From: Flavobacteriaceae bacterium
GTDB lineage: Bacteria; Bacteroidota; Bacteroidia; Flavobacteriales; Flavobacteriaceae
NCBI GenBank assembly: GCA_002862705.1
Contig: PKDU01000031.1
Location: 35,649-99,648 of the forward strand
Length of the DNA stretch: 64,000 bases
Direction: 5' to 3'
The translations under genes were made by a program, and so were the position numbers. How positions within the stretch are numbered: position 1 is the first letter of the stretch; each line of letters opens with the position of its first letter. This document shows positions 33,294-42,456 of the stretch, piece by piece. The notes beneath the pieces are model-generated. The model did not search any database and was not told the DNA's origin. It was given only the letters and a program-made list of their open reading frames with translations.

Positions 33294-34727
33294 CTAGGAT
33301 TTAAGCTGCTTAATCTTATATCCGATGGCAGCAAAAAGCAGGGTGGTAAACGGACTTAACCAATTGAAAATGGCGTAGATAAAATAGTCTGCAACAGCAA
33401 CACCCAGTACACCCGACTGATAAGCACCACAGGTATTCCAAGGCACCAACACAGAAGTTACCGTTCCCGAGTCTTCCAGCGTACGACTTAAATTTTCAGG
33501 CGCTAAGTTTCGGTCTTTATAGGCCTGTTCAAACATTTTTCCCGGTACGACCAAGGAAAGATATTGATCGGAAGCGGTAACGTTGATGGCCAAACACGAA
33601 ACCACAGTGCTTGCAAACAATTGAAAGGTAGATTCCGCCCAACTCAAGAGTGCCGCACTAATTGCCTTTAGGGCGCCAATGGCATCCATGATTCCACCAA
33701 ACACCATGGCACAGATAATCAGCCAAATGGTTCCAAGCATACCCGCCATACCACCCGATTGGAAAAGGTCGTTTAACATGGGATTGGTAGTTTCTACTAC
33801 TGTTGAGACCGTGATGGTGTCCATAAGAACTTTATAGCCGGCTGTCATGTCGAGCTGTGCTACACCAGCGAGTTCAGCCAGCAAGGGACGTTGAAACAGC
33901 AACGCAAAAACGGCGCCCAGCAGGGTGCCAATAAGCAAGGCTACCAAGGGTGGCGTTTTGCGTGCAATCAGCACTACAACAAATACTGGGACAATAAACA
34001 GAAGTGGGTTGATGCTAAAGCGTTCTTTGATAGCCAGCAGCAAGGGTTCGGTTTGTGCAACGGCTGTGGTATCTTGAGTGAAGCCGATGATAAGAAAGAC
34101 CACAAGCGTCACCAATATGGTGGGAACAGTGGTGATGGTCATGTACCGTATATGCGAAAACAATTCACCGCCAGCCATTGCTGGAGCAAGGTTGGTCGTA
34201 TCGCTTAAGGGCGACATCTTATCGCCAAAATAAGCCCCAGATATAACCGCGCCAGCAATCATGCCTACGGGTAAACCCATCGCTTTTCCAATGCCAATGA
34301 GTGCTATGCCCACGGTGGCTGAAGTGGTCCAGCTGCTGCCCGTAGCCACAGAAATAAGTGCACAAATAATAATACAAGCTGCCAAGAAAAAGGTGGGGTG
34401 TAGGATTTGAAGTCCGTAGTAAATCATGGCAGGAATAATACCACTGACCAACCAAGTGCCTGCCAAGGCACCCACAAACAACAAGATGAGTATGGCACTC
34501 GTAACAGACTTGAGGTTTTCCGCTACTTGCTGTAGCATGTCTTTGTAACTGATTTTTTGTGCAAAGCCAACCATAGCCGCAACGGCACCGCCAAGGAGCA
34601 AGATAAACTGATTGGAACCGCCCAGCGCATCATCGCCATAAACACTGACATTAAGCGAAAGTAACAGGACCAATGCCACTATGGGGAGCATGGCCAAACG
34701 AAGTGATAGGATGGGCTTTTGTTTCAT
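33294..34727 (-). CDS. nhaC: NhaC family Na+/H+ antiporter
   Basis: Inner membrane sodium/proton exchanger. The 477-residue product has about 11-12 hydrophobic segments and NhaC family blocks such as SVATGSSWTTSATVGIALIGIGKAMG, GAYFGDKMSPLSDTTNLAPA, and LEDSGTVTSVLVPWNTCGAYQSGVLG. These polar stretches carry the ion-binding Asp, Ser and Thr residues. Length fits the family. It stands alone, divergent from lpdA. Confidence 0.93.
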   Translation of the reverse strand: MKQKPILSLRLAMLPIVALVLLLSLNVSVYGDDALGGSNQFILLLGGAVAAMVGFAQKISYKDMLQQVAENLKSVTSAILILLFVGALAGTWLVSGIIPAMIYYGLQILHPTFFLAACIIICALISVATGSSWTTSATVGIALIGIGKAMGLPVGMIAGAVISGAYFGDKMSPLSDTTNLAPAMAGGELFSHIRYMTITTVPTILVTLVVFLIIGFTQDTTAVAQTEPLLLAIKERFSINPLLFIVPVFVVVLIARKTPPLVALLIGTLLGAVFALLFQRPLLAELAGVAQLDMTAGYKVLMDTITVSTVVETTNPMLNDLFQSGGMAGMLGTIWLIICAMVFGGIMDAIGALKAISAALLSWAESTFQLFASTVVSCLAINVTASDQYLSLVVPGKMFEQAYKDRNLAPENLSRTLEDSGTVTSVLVPWNTCGAYQSGVLGVAVADYFIYAIFNWLSPFTTLLFAAIGYKIKQLKS

Positions 34728-34771
34728 TTATGCTGTAATAATACGATTTTGTTGTGAATAGGTATTTTACT

Positions 34772-34803
34772 TTGCTAAATATAAGCACATACCCGTACAT
34801 TTG
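34772..34803 (+). promoter_or_regulatory. Putative -33/-7 promoter of lpdA
   Basis: TTG at 34772-34774 and TACATTTG at 34796-34803 are separated by 21 bases, matching the Bacteroidota promoter pattern of TTG and TAnnTTTG 19-21 apart. The lpdA ATG follows 17 bases later. Confidence 0.65.
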
Positions 34804-34820
34804 TATTAAAATTAAGTTAG

Positions 34821-36221
34821 ATGAATCAATTTGATGTTGCCGTAATTGGATCCGGCCCCGGGGGCTATGTTGCTGCTATCCGCTGCGCACAATTGGGCAT
34901 GAAAACCGCCCTAATCGAAAAAGAAGCCACGCTTGGAGGTACTTGCCTAAATGTGGGGTGTATTCCTTCTAAATCCTTGTTGGATTCTTCGCACCACTAC
35001 GAAACAGCTACAAAAGACTTTGCCGAGCACGGCATAGACGTCAAAGGGGCTATTGAGGTTAACTTTCCACAAATGATTGCTCGCAAGCGTGAGGTGGTAT
35101 CCACTACTGTCAAGGGTATTGATTACTTGATGGACAAAAACAAAATTACCGTCCTCAAAGGACTGGGTGCTTTTGAAGATGCGACACATATTAAAATTAC
35201 TGGCAAAGACGCACAGACCATTGAAGCTAAAAACACCATCATTGCGACGGGTTCTTACCCTGGAAGTTTGCCCTTTATCGATTTGGATAAGGAGCGTATC
35301 ATTACGTCCACAGAGGCATTGGAATTGAGTGAAATCCCCAAGCACTTGGTTGTTATTGGCGGCGGCGTGATTGGCTTGGAACTCGGGCAGGTATACCGCC
35401 GATTAGGTGCCGAAGTCAGCGTCATTGAATATGCAGCCCGCATCAGTCCGGTACTGGATGCGGCGCTTTCCAAAGAATTGATGAAAGTCATGAAAAAACA
35501 AGGCGTGAAATTTCACCTGTCACACCAAGTAACGGCCGTTGCGCGTAAAGGCGATACGGTAACCGTAACGGCAAACGACAAAAAAGGCGATGCCCAAACC
35601 TTTGAAGGCGACTATTGTTTGGTGTCTGTGGGGCGCAGGGCCTATACAGCTGGGCTCAATGCCGAAGCGGCTGGCGTTGTACTTAACGACAGGGGACAAG
35701 TTGAAGTAAACGCCCAACTCCAAACAGCTGCGGCTAACATCTACGCCATAGGCGATGTGGTGCGTGGCGCCATGTTGGCACACAAGGCCGAGGAAGAAGG
35801 CGTTATGGTTGCGGAGTTTATTGCAGGTCAAAAACCGCATATCGATTATAACCTTATTCCAAACGTGATTTATACCTGGCCCGAAGTGGCTGCTGTTGGC
35901 AAAACAGAGGAGGAGCTTAAGGCTGCTGGTATTGCCTATAAAAAGGGGCAGTTTCCCATGCGTGCCTTAGGACGATCGAGAGCCAGTATGGACACAGACG
36001 GATTTATTAAAATCTTAGCCCATGCCGACACGGATGAAATTTTGGGCGCACACATGATAGGTGCGCGTGCTGCCGACTTGATAACCGAAGCGGTTACGGC
36101 CATGGAATTCCGTGCTTCCGCCGAGGATTTGGCCCGTATGAGCCATGCGCATCCCACCTATGCCGAGGCCATTAAGGAAGCCGCACTTGCCGCTACCGAA
36201 GACCGTGCCTTGCACGTGTAG
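34821..36221 (+). CDS. lpdA: Dihydrolipoyl dehydrogenase
   Basis: FAD enzyme (E3) that reoxidises lipoamide in 2-oxoacid dehydrogenase complexes and the glycine cleavage system. The 466-residue product has GSGPGGY (10-16), the redox disulfide GGTCLNVGCIPSK (Cys42, Cys47), NAD motif GGGVIGLELG, FAD segment IYAIGDVV and the C-terminal catalytic HAHPTYAEA with the His-Glu pair. Length normal. It is monocistronic and not beside E1/E2 genes. Its region is richer in GC than neighbours to the left. A fragment of a sorting domain follows directly. Confidence 0.97.
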   Translation: MNQFDVAVIGSGPGGYVAAIRCAQLGMKTALIEKEATLGGTCLNVGCIPSKSLLDSSHHYETATKDFAEHGIDVKGAIEVNFPQMIARKREVVSTTVKGIDYLMDKNKITVLKGLGAFEDATHIKITGKDAQTIEAKNTIIATGSYPGSLPFIDLDKERIITSTEALELSEIPKHLVVIGGGVIGLELGQVYRRLGAEVSVIEYAARISPVLDAALSKELMKVMKKQGVKFHLSHQVTAVARKGDTVTVTANDKKGDAQTFEGDYCLVSVGRRAYTAGLNAEAAGVVLNDRGQVEVNAQLQTAAANIYAIGDVVRGAMLAHKAEEEGVMVAEFIAGQKPHIDYNLIPNVIYTWPEVAAVGKTEEELKAAGIAYKKGQFPMRALGRSRASMDTDGFIKILAHADTDEILGAHMIGARAADLITEAVTAMEFRASAEDLARMSHAHPTYAEAIKEAALAATEDRALHV

Positions 36222-36418
36222 CTTGGCTACAGCAAAAGGATTTAAAAGGCGTTGAAAACGAAACCAAAGTGTATAATATTGTTGGCAAGGCGGTTATGAG
36301 TCTCTTTCCTAGCAGCGATTCAACAACCGTTGATATAGCACATTTGGCAAACGGCATTTACATTGCAGAGATCCTAACAGCTTCTGGAAAAGGAAATGTC
36401 AAACTATTAAAGGAATAA
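36222..36418 (+). pseudogene. Orphan type IX secretion C-terminal sorting domain fragment
   Basis: Directly after the lpdA stop, in another frame, an open stretch without a start codon reads DLKGVENETKVYNIVGKAVMS, later DIAHLANGIYIAEI and KLLKE before a TAA at 36416. This is the pattern of the Por secretion system (type A) sorting domain: a V-Y-N-xx-G-K strand, L-xx-G-IY motif and a final K-L-x-K-E. The N-terminal cargo is missing, so this is the tail of a deleted gene for a secreted or gliding-related protein. Confidence 0.75.
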
Positions 36419-36483
36419 ACAAGGCTAGCGCAATCCATTCAACTAGAATGTCTGCGCGCACATTTTAACGATCAATAGAATCC

Positions 36484-37767
36484 TTAAAATTGCTTGTCAA
36501 ACTTCTCTTGAATCTTATCCAGCGCCAAGTTTCCCAAGCTACCAATATGGGTATGCTCCACTTTTTCGGGTGCTTCAAAAGTACCTTCTTCCACCTTTAA
36601 CCCAACCTGCTTGTAGGCATCTCTAAACGGAATCTCTTGCTGCACCAATTCGTTTAGCGCATCAACCGTAAAGGCATAGGCGTATTTGGCATCCGCCATG
36701 ATTTCTTTGCGCACCTGCACTTCTTTTATGGTGCTATTTAGCATAGTCAGGCAGTCTTTAAGTTCATCGATGCCTTCGAGCATTCTGCCTTTAAACAACT
36801 GCATTTCTCGGTGATAGCCACTGGGTAGGTTTTGACCAAGCAGCGCAAAATCATTGCCTAAGCCTTGAATCAAAGCACATTTCCCTCTTATTAACTCAAA
36901 AATATCGGGGTTCTTTTTGTGCGGCATGATACTAGACCCTGTGGTCAGGTGGTCTGGGAAGGAAATAAAATCAAAATTTTGACTCATATACAGGCACACA
37001 TCCATCGAAAATCTGCCTAATGTAGCTGCCAGTGATCCCATTGCATTGGCGGTGATGCGTTCTGTTTTGCCTCTTCCCATCTGAGCAGCGACAGCGTTTA
37101 CCTTAAGCGCTCCAAAGCCAAGCGAATGGGTTGTATGCGCACGATCAATAGGAAAAGAACTGCCGTAACCCGCAGCACTGCCCAAGGGGTTTTGGTCACA
37201 AATGGTGTGCGCAGCATTCAGCAGTACCACATCATCTATCAACGATTCCGCATAGGCCGAAAACCACAAGCCAAAGGACGAGGGCATGGCCACTTGCAGG
37301 TGCGTATAGCCCGGTAGTAATACGTCTTTGTGGGTCTCCGCCAATCCCATCCATGTATAAAACAAATCTTTTGTAAGCGTCTTAATCTCGCTTAGTTCGT
37401 CTTTAAGCAGCAACTGCATGGCGGTGAGTACTTGGTCGTTTCTCGAACGAGCGGTGTGTATTTTTTTACCCACATCGCCCAATCGCTCTGTCAGTAAAAA
37501 TTCAATCTTGGAGTGGATGTCTTCAAAATCATCTTCAATGACAAAACTTTCTTGCGATACCAACGTCATGATATTGTCCAATTCACTGCACAGCTGTTTG
37601 GCCTCAGCAGCTGTAAGCAATCCAACACCTGCCAACATTTGCGCATGGGCCTTGGATGCCAGTACGTCATAGGGCGCTAGGCGTACGTCCCAAAGCCTGT
37701 CAGCACCCACGGTAAATCGGTCAACTTGTTTGGTAACGCTTGTCTTTTTTTTCTGCCAAAGCTTCAT
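36484..37767 (-). CDS. argH: Argininosuccinate lyase
   Basis: Last step of arginine synthesis: argininosuccinate to arginine and fumarate. The 427-residue product has the fumarase/aspartase-superfamily signature GSSIMPHKKNPD (277-288), TARSRNDQVLT near 105-115 and PGYTHLQVAMP near 152-162, with the catalytic Thr-His in the latter. Shorter C-terminus than in E. coli (457), as in other Bacteroidota. The start overlaps the argE-like gene by four bases. Final gene of the arginine operon. Confidence 0.96.
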   Translation of the reverse strand: MKLWQKKKTSVTKQVDRFTVGADRLWDVRLAPYDVLASKAHAQMLAGVGLLTAAEAKQLCSELDNIMTLVSQESFVIEDDFEDIHSKIEFLLTERLGDVGKKIHTARSRNDQVLTAMQLLLKDELSEIKTLTKDLFYTWMGLAETHKDVLLPGYTHLQVAMPSSFGLWFSAYAESLIDDVVLLNAAHTICDQNPLGSAAGYGSSFPIDRAHTTHSLGFGALKVNAVAAQMGRGKTERITANAMGSLAATLGRFSMDVCLYMSQNFDFISFPDHLTTGSSIMPHKKNPDIFELIRGKCALIQGLGNDFALLGQNLPSGYHREMQLFKGRMLEGIDELKDCLTMLNSTIKEVQVRKEIMADAKYAYAFTVDALNELVQQEIPFRDAYKQVGLKVEEGTFEAPEKVEHTHIGSLGNLALDKIQEKFDKQF

Positions 37768-38825
37768 AATGCTTGTTTTAATATGGAAATATACAACGGG
37801 ATTGCTTCTTCAATCTCTTTTACATAAATAAATTCATCTGCCGTATGCGAACGCAGCGAATCGCCAGGCCCTAGTTTTAGGGAGTGACAACTCAAGGCCG
37901 CCTGATCCGAAAGGGTAGGAGAGCCATAGGTATTTCTACCAGCGGAAATACCGGCCTGAACCAATGCATGTTCCATAGGAATGGACGAGGAGCCCAATCG
38001 CAACGAACGCGCTTTAATCGTACAAGGAGCCTCTTGCAGTATGGCTTCGATTTCTTGATTGGTGTACAAATCATTTACCCGAACATCTATTACCAAGGCT
38101 ACATCAGCAGGAACGGCATTGTGTTGTTTGCCTGCATTTACTTGGGTAACCGTTAGCTTTACGGGACCAAGGGCATCAGAAACACGGTCAAATTTCAGTT
38201 GTTGAAACCAATCTATCACCGCACCAATTTTGTAAATGGGGTTGTCCTCATTTGGATGGGCAGCATGACTTGCCGTACCCGAAATGGTAGCATCAAAAAC
38301 CACCAATCCTTTTTCTGCCACAGCCAGATGCATTTGTGTGGGTTCGCCCACTATGGCGATGTCTATATTCGGTAAGGTTTTCAATAAGCTGTTCAGTCCA
38401 TGATCGCCAGAGGTTTCTTCTTCCGCTGTGGCGGCAACAACCAGGTTATATGCCATGTCCTCTTGTTCGTAGAAATACACAAAAGTGGCCAACAGGCAGA
38501 CCAAAGCACCACCGGCATCATTACTGCCCAAACCGTATAATTTTCCATTTTCAATAGCAGCTTTATAGGGATCACGGGTATAGCCCGAATTTGGCAAAAC
38601 GGTATCGTGATGCGAGTTAAGCAACAGATACGGTTTTGATGGGTCTTCGTGTTTGTTTACGGCATAGACGTTGTTTTGTTGCTGTTGACAGCTAACGCCA
38701 TGTTTCGCTAACCACTGCTTAATGATGGCAGCCGTTTGGTCTTCCTCACTTGAAAGCGAAGGGGTGTTGATGAGGTCTTGAAGCAATTGAATTGCCTCTT
38801 GTTGCAGTTCTTCGATTCGACTCAT
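37764..38825 (-). CDS. M20 family deacylase of arginine synthesis (ArgE-like)
   Basis: Metallohydrolase expected to remove the acyl group from the acylated arginine intermediate. The 353-residue product has the zinc-site pattern LLLNSHHDTVLPN, GSNDAGGALVCLL, TAEEETSGDHG (catalytic and metal Glu), and a late HSLKLGPGDSLRSHTADEFI. With a carbamoyltransferase of the N-acyl type in the same operon, the substrate is more likely N-acylcitrulline than N-acetylornithine; this is inference. Four-base overlaps on both sides. Confidence 0.88.
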   Translation of the reverse strand: MSRIEELQQEAIQLLQDLINTPSLSSEEDQTAAIIKQWLAKHGVSCQQQQNNVYAVNKHEDPSKPYLLLNSHHDTVLPNSGYTRDPYKAAIENGKLYGLGSNDAGGALVCLLATFVYFYEQEDMAYNLVVAATAEEETSGDHGLNSLLKTLPNIDIAIVGEPTQMHLAVAEKGLVVFDATISGTASHAAHPNEDNPIYKIGAVIDWFQQLKFDRVSDALGPVKLTVTQVNAGKQHNAVPADVALVIDVRVNDLYTNQEIEAILQEAPCTIKARSLRLGSSSIPMEHALVQAGISAGRNTYGSPTLSDQAALSCHSLKLGPGDSLRSHTADEFIYVKEIEEAIPLYISILKQAL

Positions 38826-39598
38826 ATCAATGTGGTTTTGGGTGCATTTATATTTGAAAGTGCGGCAACATTGCTGATGATTACTTTTTTAACGCCATTT
38901 TGGAGTGCGTCAAAGCCGTTGTGCAACTTGGGTACCATTCCCTGATGGATGACCCCTTCCGCAATATAGGTTTCGGTTGTTTCTTTGGACAATTCAGCAA
39001 TAACGTCCTCAGGTTTGTGGATGTCTTTTAGTACGCCCGCATGCTCAAAGCAATAGAAGAGCGTAACGTCATATTCCACCTGCATGGCCATGGCTATTTG
39101 CGCCGCTATGGTGTCTGCATTGGTATTGAGCAGTTGTCCGTTTTTGTCGTGTGTAATTGCACAAAGTACTGGAACAAAATCTTGTGATGTCAATGCGGCA
39201 AATACCTCCGTATTTATTTGTGTAATATCACCTGCAAAGCCGTAGTCGATATCGGTTACGGGTCGTTTTACTGCTTCAATGCAATTCCCGTCAGCACCTG
39301 TTAGCCCAACAGCATTCACGCCCTGCTTTTGCAGTTGTGCCACAATTTTTTTATTTGATAGCCCCGCATAGCTCATCACGGCTACTTCCAGCATGGCGGC
39401 ATCTGTAATGCGTCTCCCGTTTACCATTTTGGGCGATATCCCTAATTGCTTGGCAAGTGCCGTCGCATGTCTGCCACCGCCGTGCACCAAGAGTTTGGCG
39501 CCGTCCAACCCAGCAAATGCAGCAAGAACTTCTTGCAGCGCAGCAGCATCGTTGACCAAATGGCCCCCAACTTTTAGGATATGTAGCGCAGTTTTCAC
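38822..39598 (-). CDS. argB: Acetylglutamate kinase
   Basis: Second step of the arginine pathway: phosphorylates N-acylglutamate. The 258-residue product has the amino acid kinase fold with the N-terminal LKVGGHLVND loop, LLVHGGGRHATALAKQLG (substrate/ATP glycine-rich), NTNADTIAAQIA (about 175-186) and IAEGVIHQGMVPKL near the end. Length is normal. In some Bacteroidota the substrate is N-succinylglutamate; sequence here does not settle it. Four-base overlaps with flanking genes. Confidence 0.95.
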   Translation of the reverse strand: MKTALHILKVGGHLVNDAAALQEVLAAFAGLDGAKLLVHGGGRHATALAKQLGISPKMVNGRRITDAAMLEVAVMSYAGLSNKKIVAQLQKQGVNAVGLTGADGNCIEAVKRPVTDIDYGFAGDITQINTEVFAALTSQDFVPVLCAITHDKNGQLLNTNADTIAAQIAMAMQVEYDVTLFYCFEHAGVLKDIHKPEDVIAELSKETTETYIAEGVIHQGMVPKLHNGFDALQNGVKKVIISNVAALSNINAPKTTLI

Positions 39599-40536
39599 GA
39601 CAGCAATGTTTTTAATACCGCAGCAGCAACAAAGGTTCTGTTGTTGGCTTGCTCTATTACTTTGGAATTTGGACTGTCCAACACACCATCAGACACCACC
39701 ACATTTCTTCGAATGGGCAGGCAGTGCATAAAGGCTGCGTTGTTGGTCGCTGCCATTTTTTCTGGTGTTAGCATCCATTCGTTGTCCGTACGTAGAATCT
39801 GTCCATACGAATCATAGGAACTCCAGTTTTTGGCATAAACCACGTCGGCACCTTTGAGTGCTTCGGCTTGGTTGTGTACCACAGGAATATCCTTAGTAAT
39901 GCGTGGATCCAAGTCATAGCCTTCCGGATTGGCGATAACAAAGTCTGCATCTTGGTGTTCCATCATGCGAGCAAATGAATTGCCTACCGCGTGGGGCAAT
40001 GCTTTTGGATGCGGTGCCCATGTCAATACTACCTTTGGTTTTTTGGGCAAAGACAACTCCGTTAGGGTTAGGGCATCGGCCAATGCCTGTAGGGGATGCG
40101 CAGTGGCACTTTCCATATTTAGGATGGGAACGCTGGCGTATTGGATAAACTTCTGTAACACTTGCTCCGATTCATCTTTTTCTTTGTCCGTCAGCGTGGC
40201 AAAGGCACGGATGCCCACCACATCGCAATACTGTGAAACCACCTGTGTAGCTTCCTTTACGTGCTCTGAGCGCAAGCCTTCCATAATGGTTTTGTCTTCG
40301 TATTCAATGGCCCAAGCCTCGTTGCTGAAATTCATCACCATTACATCCATACCCAACAAACGACCTGCTTTTTGCGTACTCAATCGTGTTCGTAAGCTAG
40401 GATTAAAGAATAACAGCCCGAGGGTTTTGCGTTTGCCTAGTTCCTCGAATTGATACGGATTTGCTTTGATTTCTTTGGCAAGGGCTACTTGCGCATCAAA
40501 ATTTTGAAGGTCATTAAGCGTTAAAAATTGTTTCAT
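39595..40536 (-). CDS. argF': N-acyl-L-ornithine carbamoyltransferase
   Basis: Carbamoylates an N-acylated ornithine rather than free ornithine. The 313-residue product has FFNPSLRTRLSTQKAG near 44-59 (a variant of the carbamoyl-phosphate STRTR loop), WAIEYED, the AHPLQALADALTL segment and HCLPIRRN, the pattern of the acetyl/succinyl-ornithine transcarbamylases known in Xanthomonas and Bacteroides. Whether the acyl group is acetyl or succinyl cannot be decided here. It implies acyl-citrulline as intermediate and fits the ArgE-like gene two places downstream. Confidence 0.92.
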   Translation of the reverse strand: MKQFLTLNDLQNFDAQVALAKEIKANPYQFEELGKRKTLGLLFFNPSLRTRLSTQKAGRLLGMDVMVMNFSNEAWAIEYEDKTIMEGLRSEHVKEATQVVSQYCDVVGIRAFATLTDKEKDESEQVLQKFIQYASVPILNMESATAHPLQALADALTLTELSLPKKPKVVLTWAPHPKALPHAVGNSFARMMEHQDADFVIANPEGYDLDPRITKDIPVVHNQAEALKGADVVYAKNWSSYDSYGQILRTDNEWMLTPEKMAATNNAAFMHCLPIRRNVVVSDGVLDSPNSKVIEQANNRTFVAAAVLKTLLS

Positions 40537-41657
40537 AATATATGTTCTAAGGCAGTAAAAAACTGGTCAAGATGTTTTTGCTGCACGGTGAGTGGAGGTA
40601 AAATCCGCAATAACTTTTTGTTGCTGCTCCCTCCGGTAAATATGCGGTGTTCGTAAATGAGTTTTTTGCGTAGCTCGCCTACTTCAAAGTCAAATTCCAA
40701 TCCGAGCATCAGTCCACGCCCTTTTACCTTTTTTATCTCGGGAATACGTTTGGCTCTCTCGATAAAAGCCTCGCCCAGTTGGGTGGCGTACTCCATTAAC
40801 TTCTTTTTCTTTAATACTTCCAAAACCGCCAGACTTGCCTGACAGGCCAAGTGGTTTCCGCCAAATGTTGTTCCTAGCATGCCATACCAAGGCTTGATGC
40901 CGGGATGTGCCAAAATGCCACCTACAGGAAATCCGTTGCCCATGCCTTTGGCCATGGAAATAATATCGGGTGTAATGCCGTAGTGTTGAAAGGCAAAGAA
41001 TTTGCCCGAACGGCCAAAACCAGATTGTACCTCGTCTGCAATAAGACAGGTAGCGGTCTCACGACAGCTTTTTTCCACCTGTTTCATGAATTTTTCAGTA
41101 GGCATATCCAAACCGCCAACCCCTTGAATGGCTTCGATAATAACGGCACAGACATCTCCTTTTGACAAGGTTTCTGCCAGCCCTTTTTCGTCGCCAAACT
41201 CAAGAAATATAACTTCTTGCTGCGCATTGAGCGGTGCAATAATCTTAGGCGTATCTGTTGCGGCAACAGCAGCACTTGTTCTGCCGTGAAAGGCATTTTT
41301 AAAAGCCACTATTTTTGACTTGCCCGTATGGAAAGAGGCGAGCTTAAGTGCGTTTTCATTGGCTTCTGCTCCCGAACTACACATAAACAGTTGATAGCCC
41401 TCACACCCTGACTGTGCTTCAATTTCATCTGCTAGTTGCGTTTGCAACGGGTTCTGAATGGCATTGGAGTAAAAGCCAATTTTAGAAATTTGTTTCTTAA
41501 GTCGTCGGTTGTACGCCGAGTTTTGGTGTCCTATACTGATTACCGCATGACCGCCGTATAAGTCTAAATACTTCTTCCTGTCGGCGCCATAGACATATAC
41601 CCCTTTGGCTTTAACGGGTGTTACGTCATAAAGTGGATATACATCAAATAATGGCAT
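40533..41657 (-). CDS. argD: Acylornithine aminotransferase
   Basis: PLP-dependent class III transaminase making N-acylornithine from the semialdehyde. The 374-residue product has YLDLYGGHAVISIGHQN, MCSSGAEANENALKLA (PLP phosphate loop), AFHGRT, LIADEVQSGFGRSGKFFA, and the PLP lysine in ISMAKGMGNGFPVGGI. Length is slightly short of the usual 390-400. Overlaps the carbamoyltransferase by four bases; two bases after proC. Confidence 0.94.
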   Translation of the reverse strand: MPLFDVYPLYDVTPVKAKGVYVYGADRKKYLDLYGGHAVISIGHQNSAYNRRLKKQISKIGFYSNAIQNPLQTQLADEIEAQSGCEGYQLFMCSSGAEANENALKLASFHTGKSKIVAFKNAFHGRTSAAVAATDTPKIIAPLNAQQEVIFLEFGDEKGLAETLSKGDVCAVIIEAIQGVGGLDMPTEKFMKQVEKSCRETATCLIADEVQSGFGRSGKFFAFQHYGITPDIISMAKGMGNGFPVGGILAHPGIKPWYGMLGTTFGGNHLACQASLAVLEVLKKKKLMEYATQLGEAFIERAKRIPEIKKVKGRGLMLGLEFDFEVGELRKKLIYEHRIFTGGSSNKKLLRILPPLTVQQKHLDQFFTALEHIL

Positions 41658-41659
41658 AG

Positions 41660-42454
41660 TTAGTCTTGTGCTATTTCGTTAATCTTTTTAAAAGAAGACA
41701 CAATTCCTTGTATCAACGACGAACTCAGTCCTTGGTGCTCCATTTCGTTTAGTCCCTCAATGGTGCAACCTCTAGGCGTGGTTACTTTATCGATTTCTTC
41801 TTCTGGATGCGCCCCCGTTTCAATAAGTAACGAAGCTGCGCCCATGGCAGTGTGCATCGACATTTTCATGGCTTCATCAGCGTCAAAACCAAGCTGTACG
41901 CCTCCTTGTGTTGTGGCGCGAATTAAGCGCATCCAAAAGGCAATTCCCGACGCACAGATAACAGTTGCTGCACGCATGTGCTGTTCTTCAATAACAATGC
42001 TCGTTCCCAATCCATTGAAAATGGCTTCGGCTATGGGTAGGCGTTCAGTACCCTTTTTGTTGGCACAAAGACAGGTCATCGATTTTCCAACCGATATGGC
42101 AGTATTGGGCATGGAGCGGATAATAAATACGTCGTGACCAACAACCTCCTCCATTTTGGCGATAGAAAAACCGGTTACCGTTGACATCAACACGTGATTT
42201 TCATGAAGCAAATCTTTTATTTCTTCGAGCAGCCCACTGAGTTGTCTTGGCTGTACGGCAAGGATAATGATGTCCGATTCTTGCACGGCTTTTTTGTTGT
42301 CAGCGGTTACATAGGTATTGGCATATTCTGTCCAAGAGGCAATGCTCTCAACAGAACGTCTTGTAAGATACAACTGCGTCAGGCTGTTGTTGGTGATAAG
42401 CCCTCGTCCAATGCTTAGTCCTAAGTTTCCGGCTCCTAGTATGGCTATTTTCAT
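41660..42454 (-). CDS. proC: Pyrroline-5-carboxylate reductase
   Basis: Last step of proline synthesis, NAD(P)H-dependent. The 264-residue product begins with the Rossmann motif GAGNLGLSIGRGL (about 7-19), has VQPRQL, RSMPNTAISVGKSMTCLC near 114-131, and the C-terminal helix region TTPRGCTIEGLNEME with the conserved T-P-G-G-T-like loop altered to TPRGCT. Its place between argC and argD couples proline and arginine synthesis, which share glutamate semialdehyde chemistry. Confidence 0.94.
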   Translation of the reverse strand: MKIAILGAGNLGLSIGRGLITNNSLTQLYLTRRSVESIASWTEYANTYVTADNKKAVQESDIIILAVQPRQLSGLLEEIKDLLHENHVLMSTVTGFSIAKMEEVVGHDVFIIRSMPNTAISVGKSMTCLCANKKGTERLPIAEAIFNGLGTSIVIEEQHMRAATVICASGIAFWMRLIRATTQGGVQLGFDADEAMKMSMHTAMGAASLLIETGAHPEEEIDKVTTPRGCTIEGLNEMEHQGLSSSLIQGIVSSFKKINEIAQD

Positions 42455-42456
42455 AA

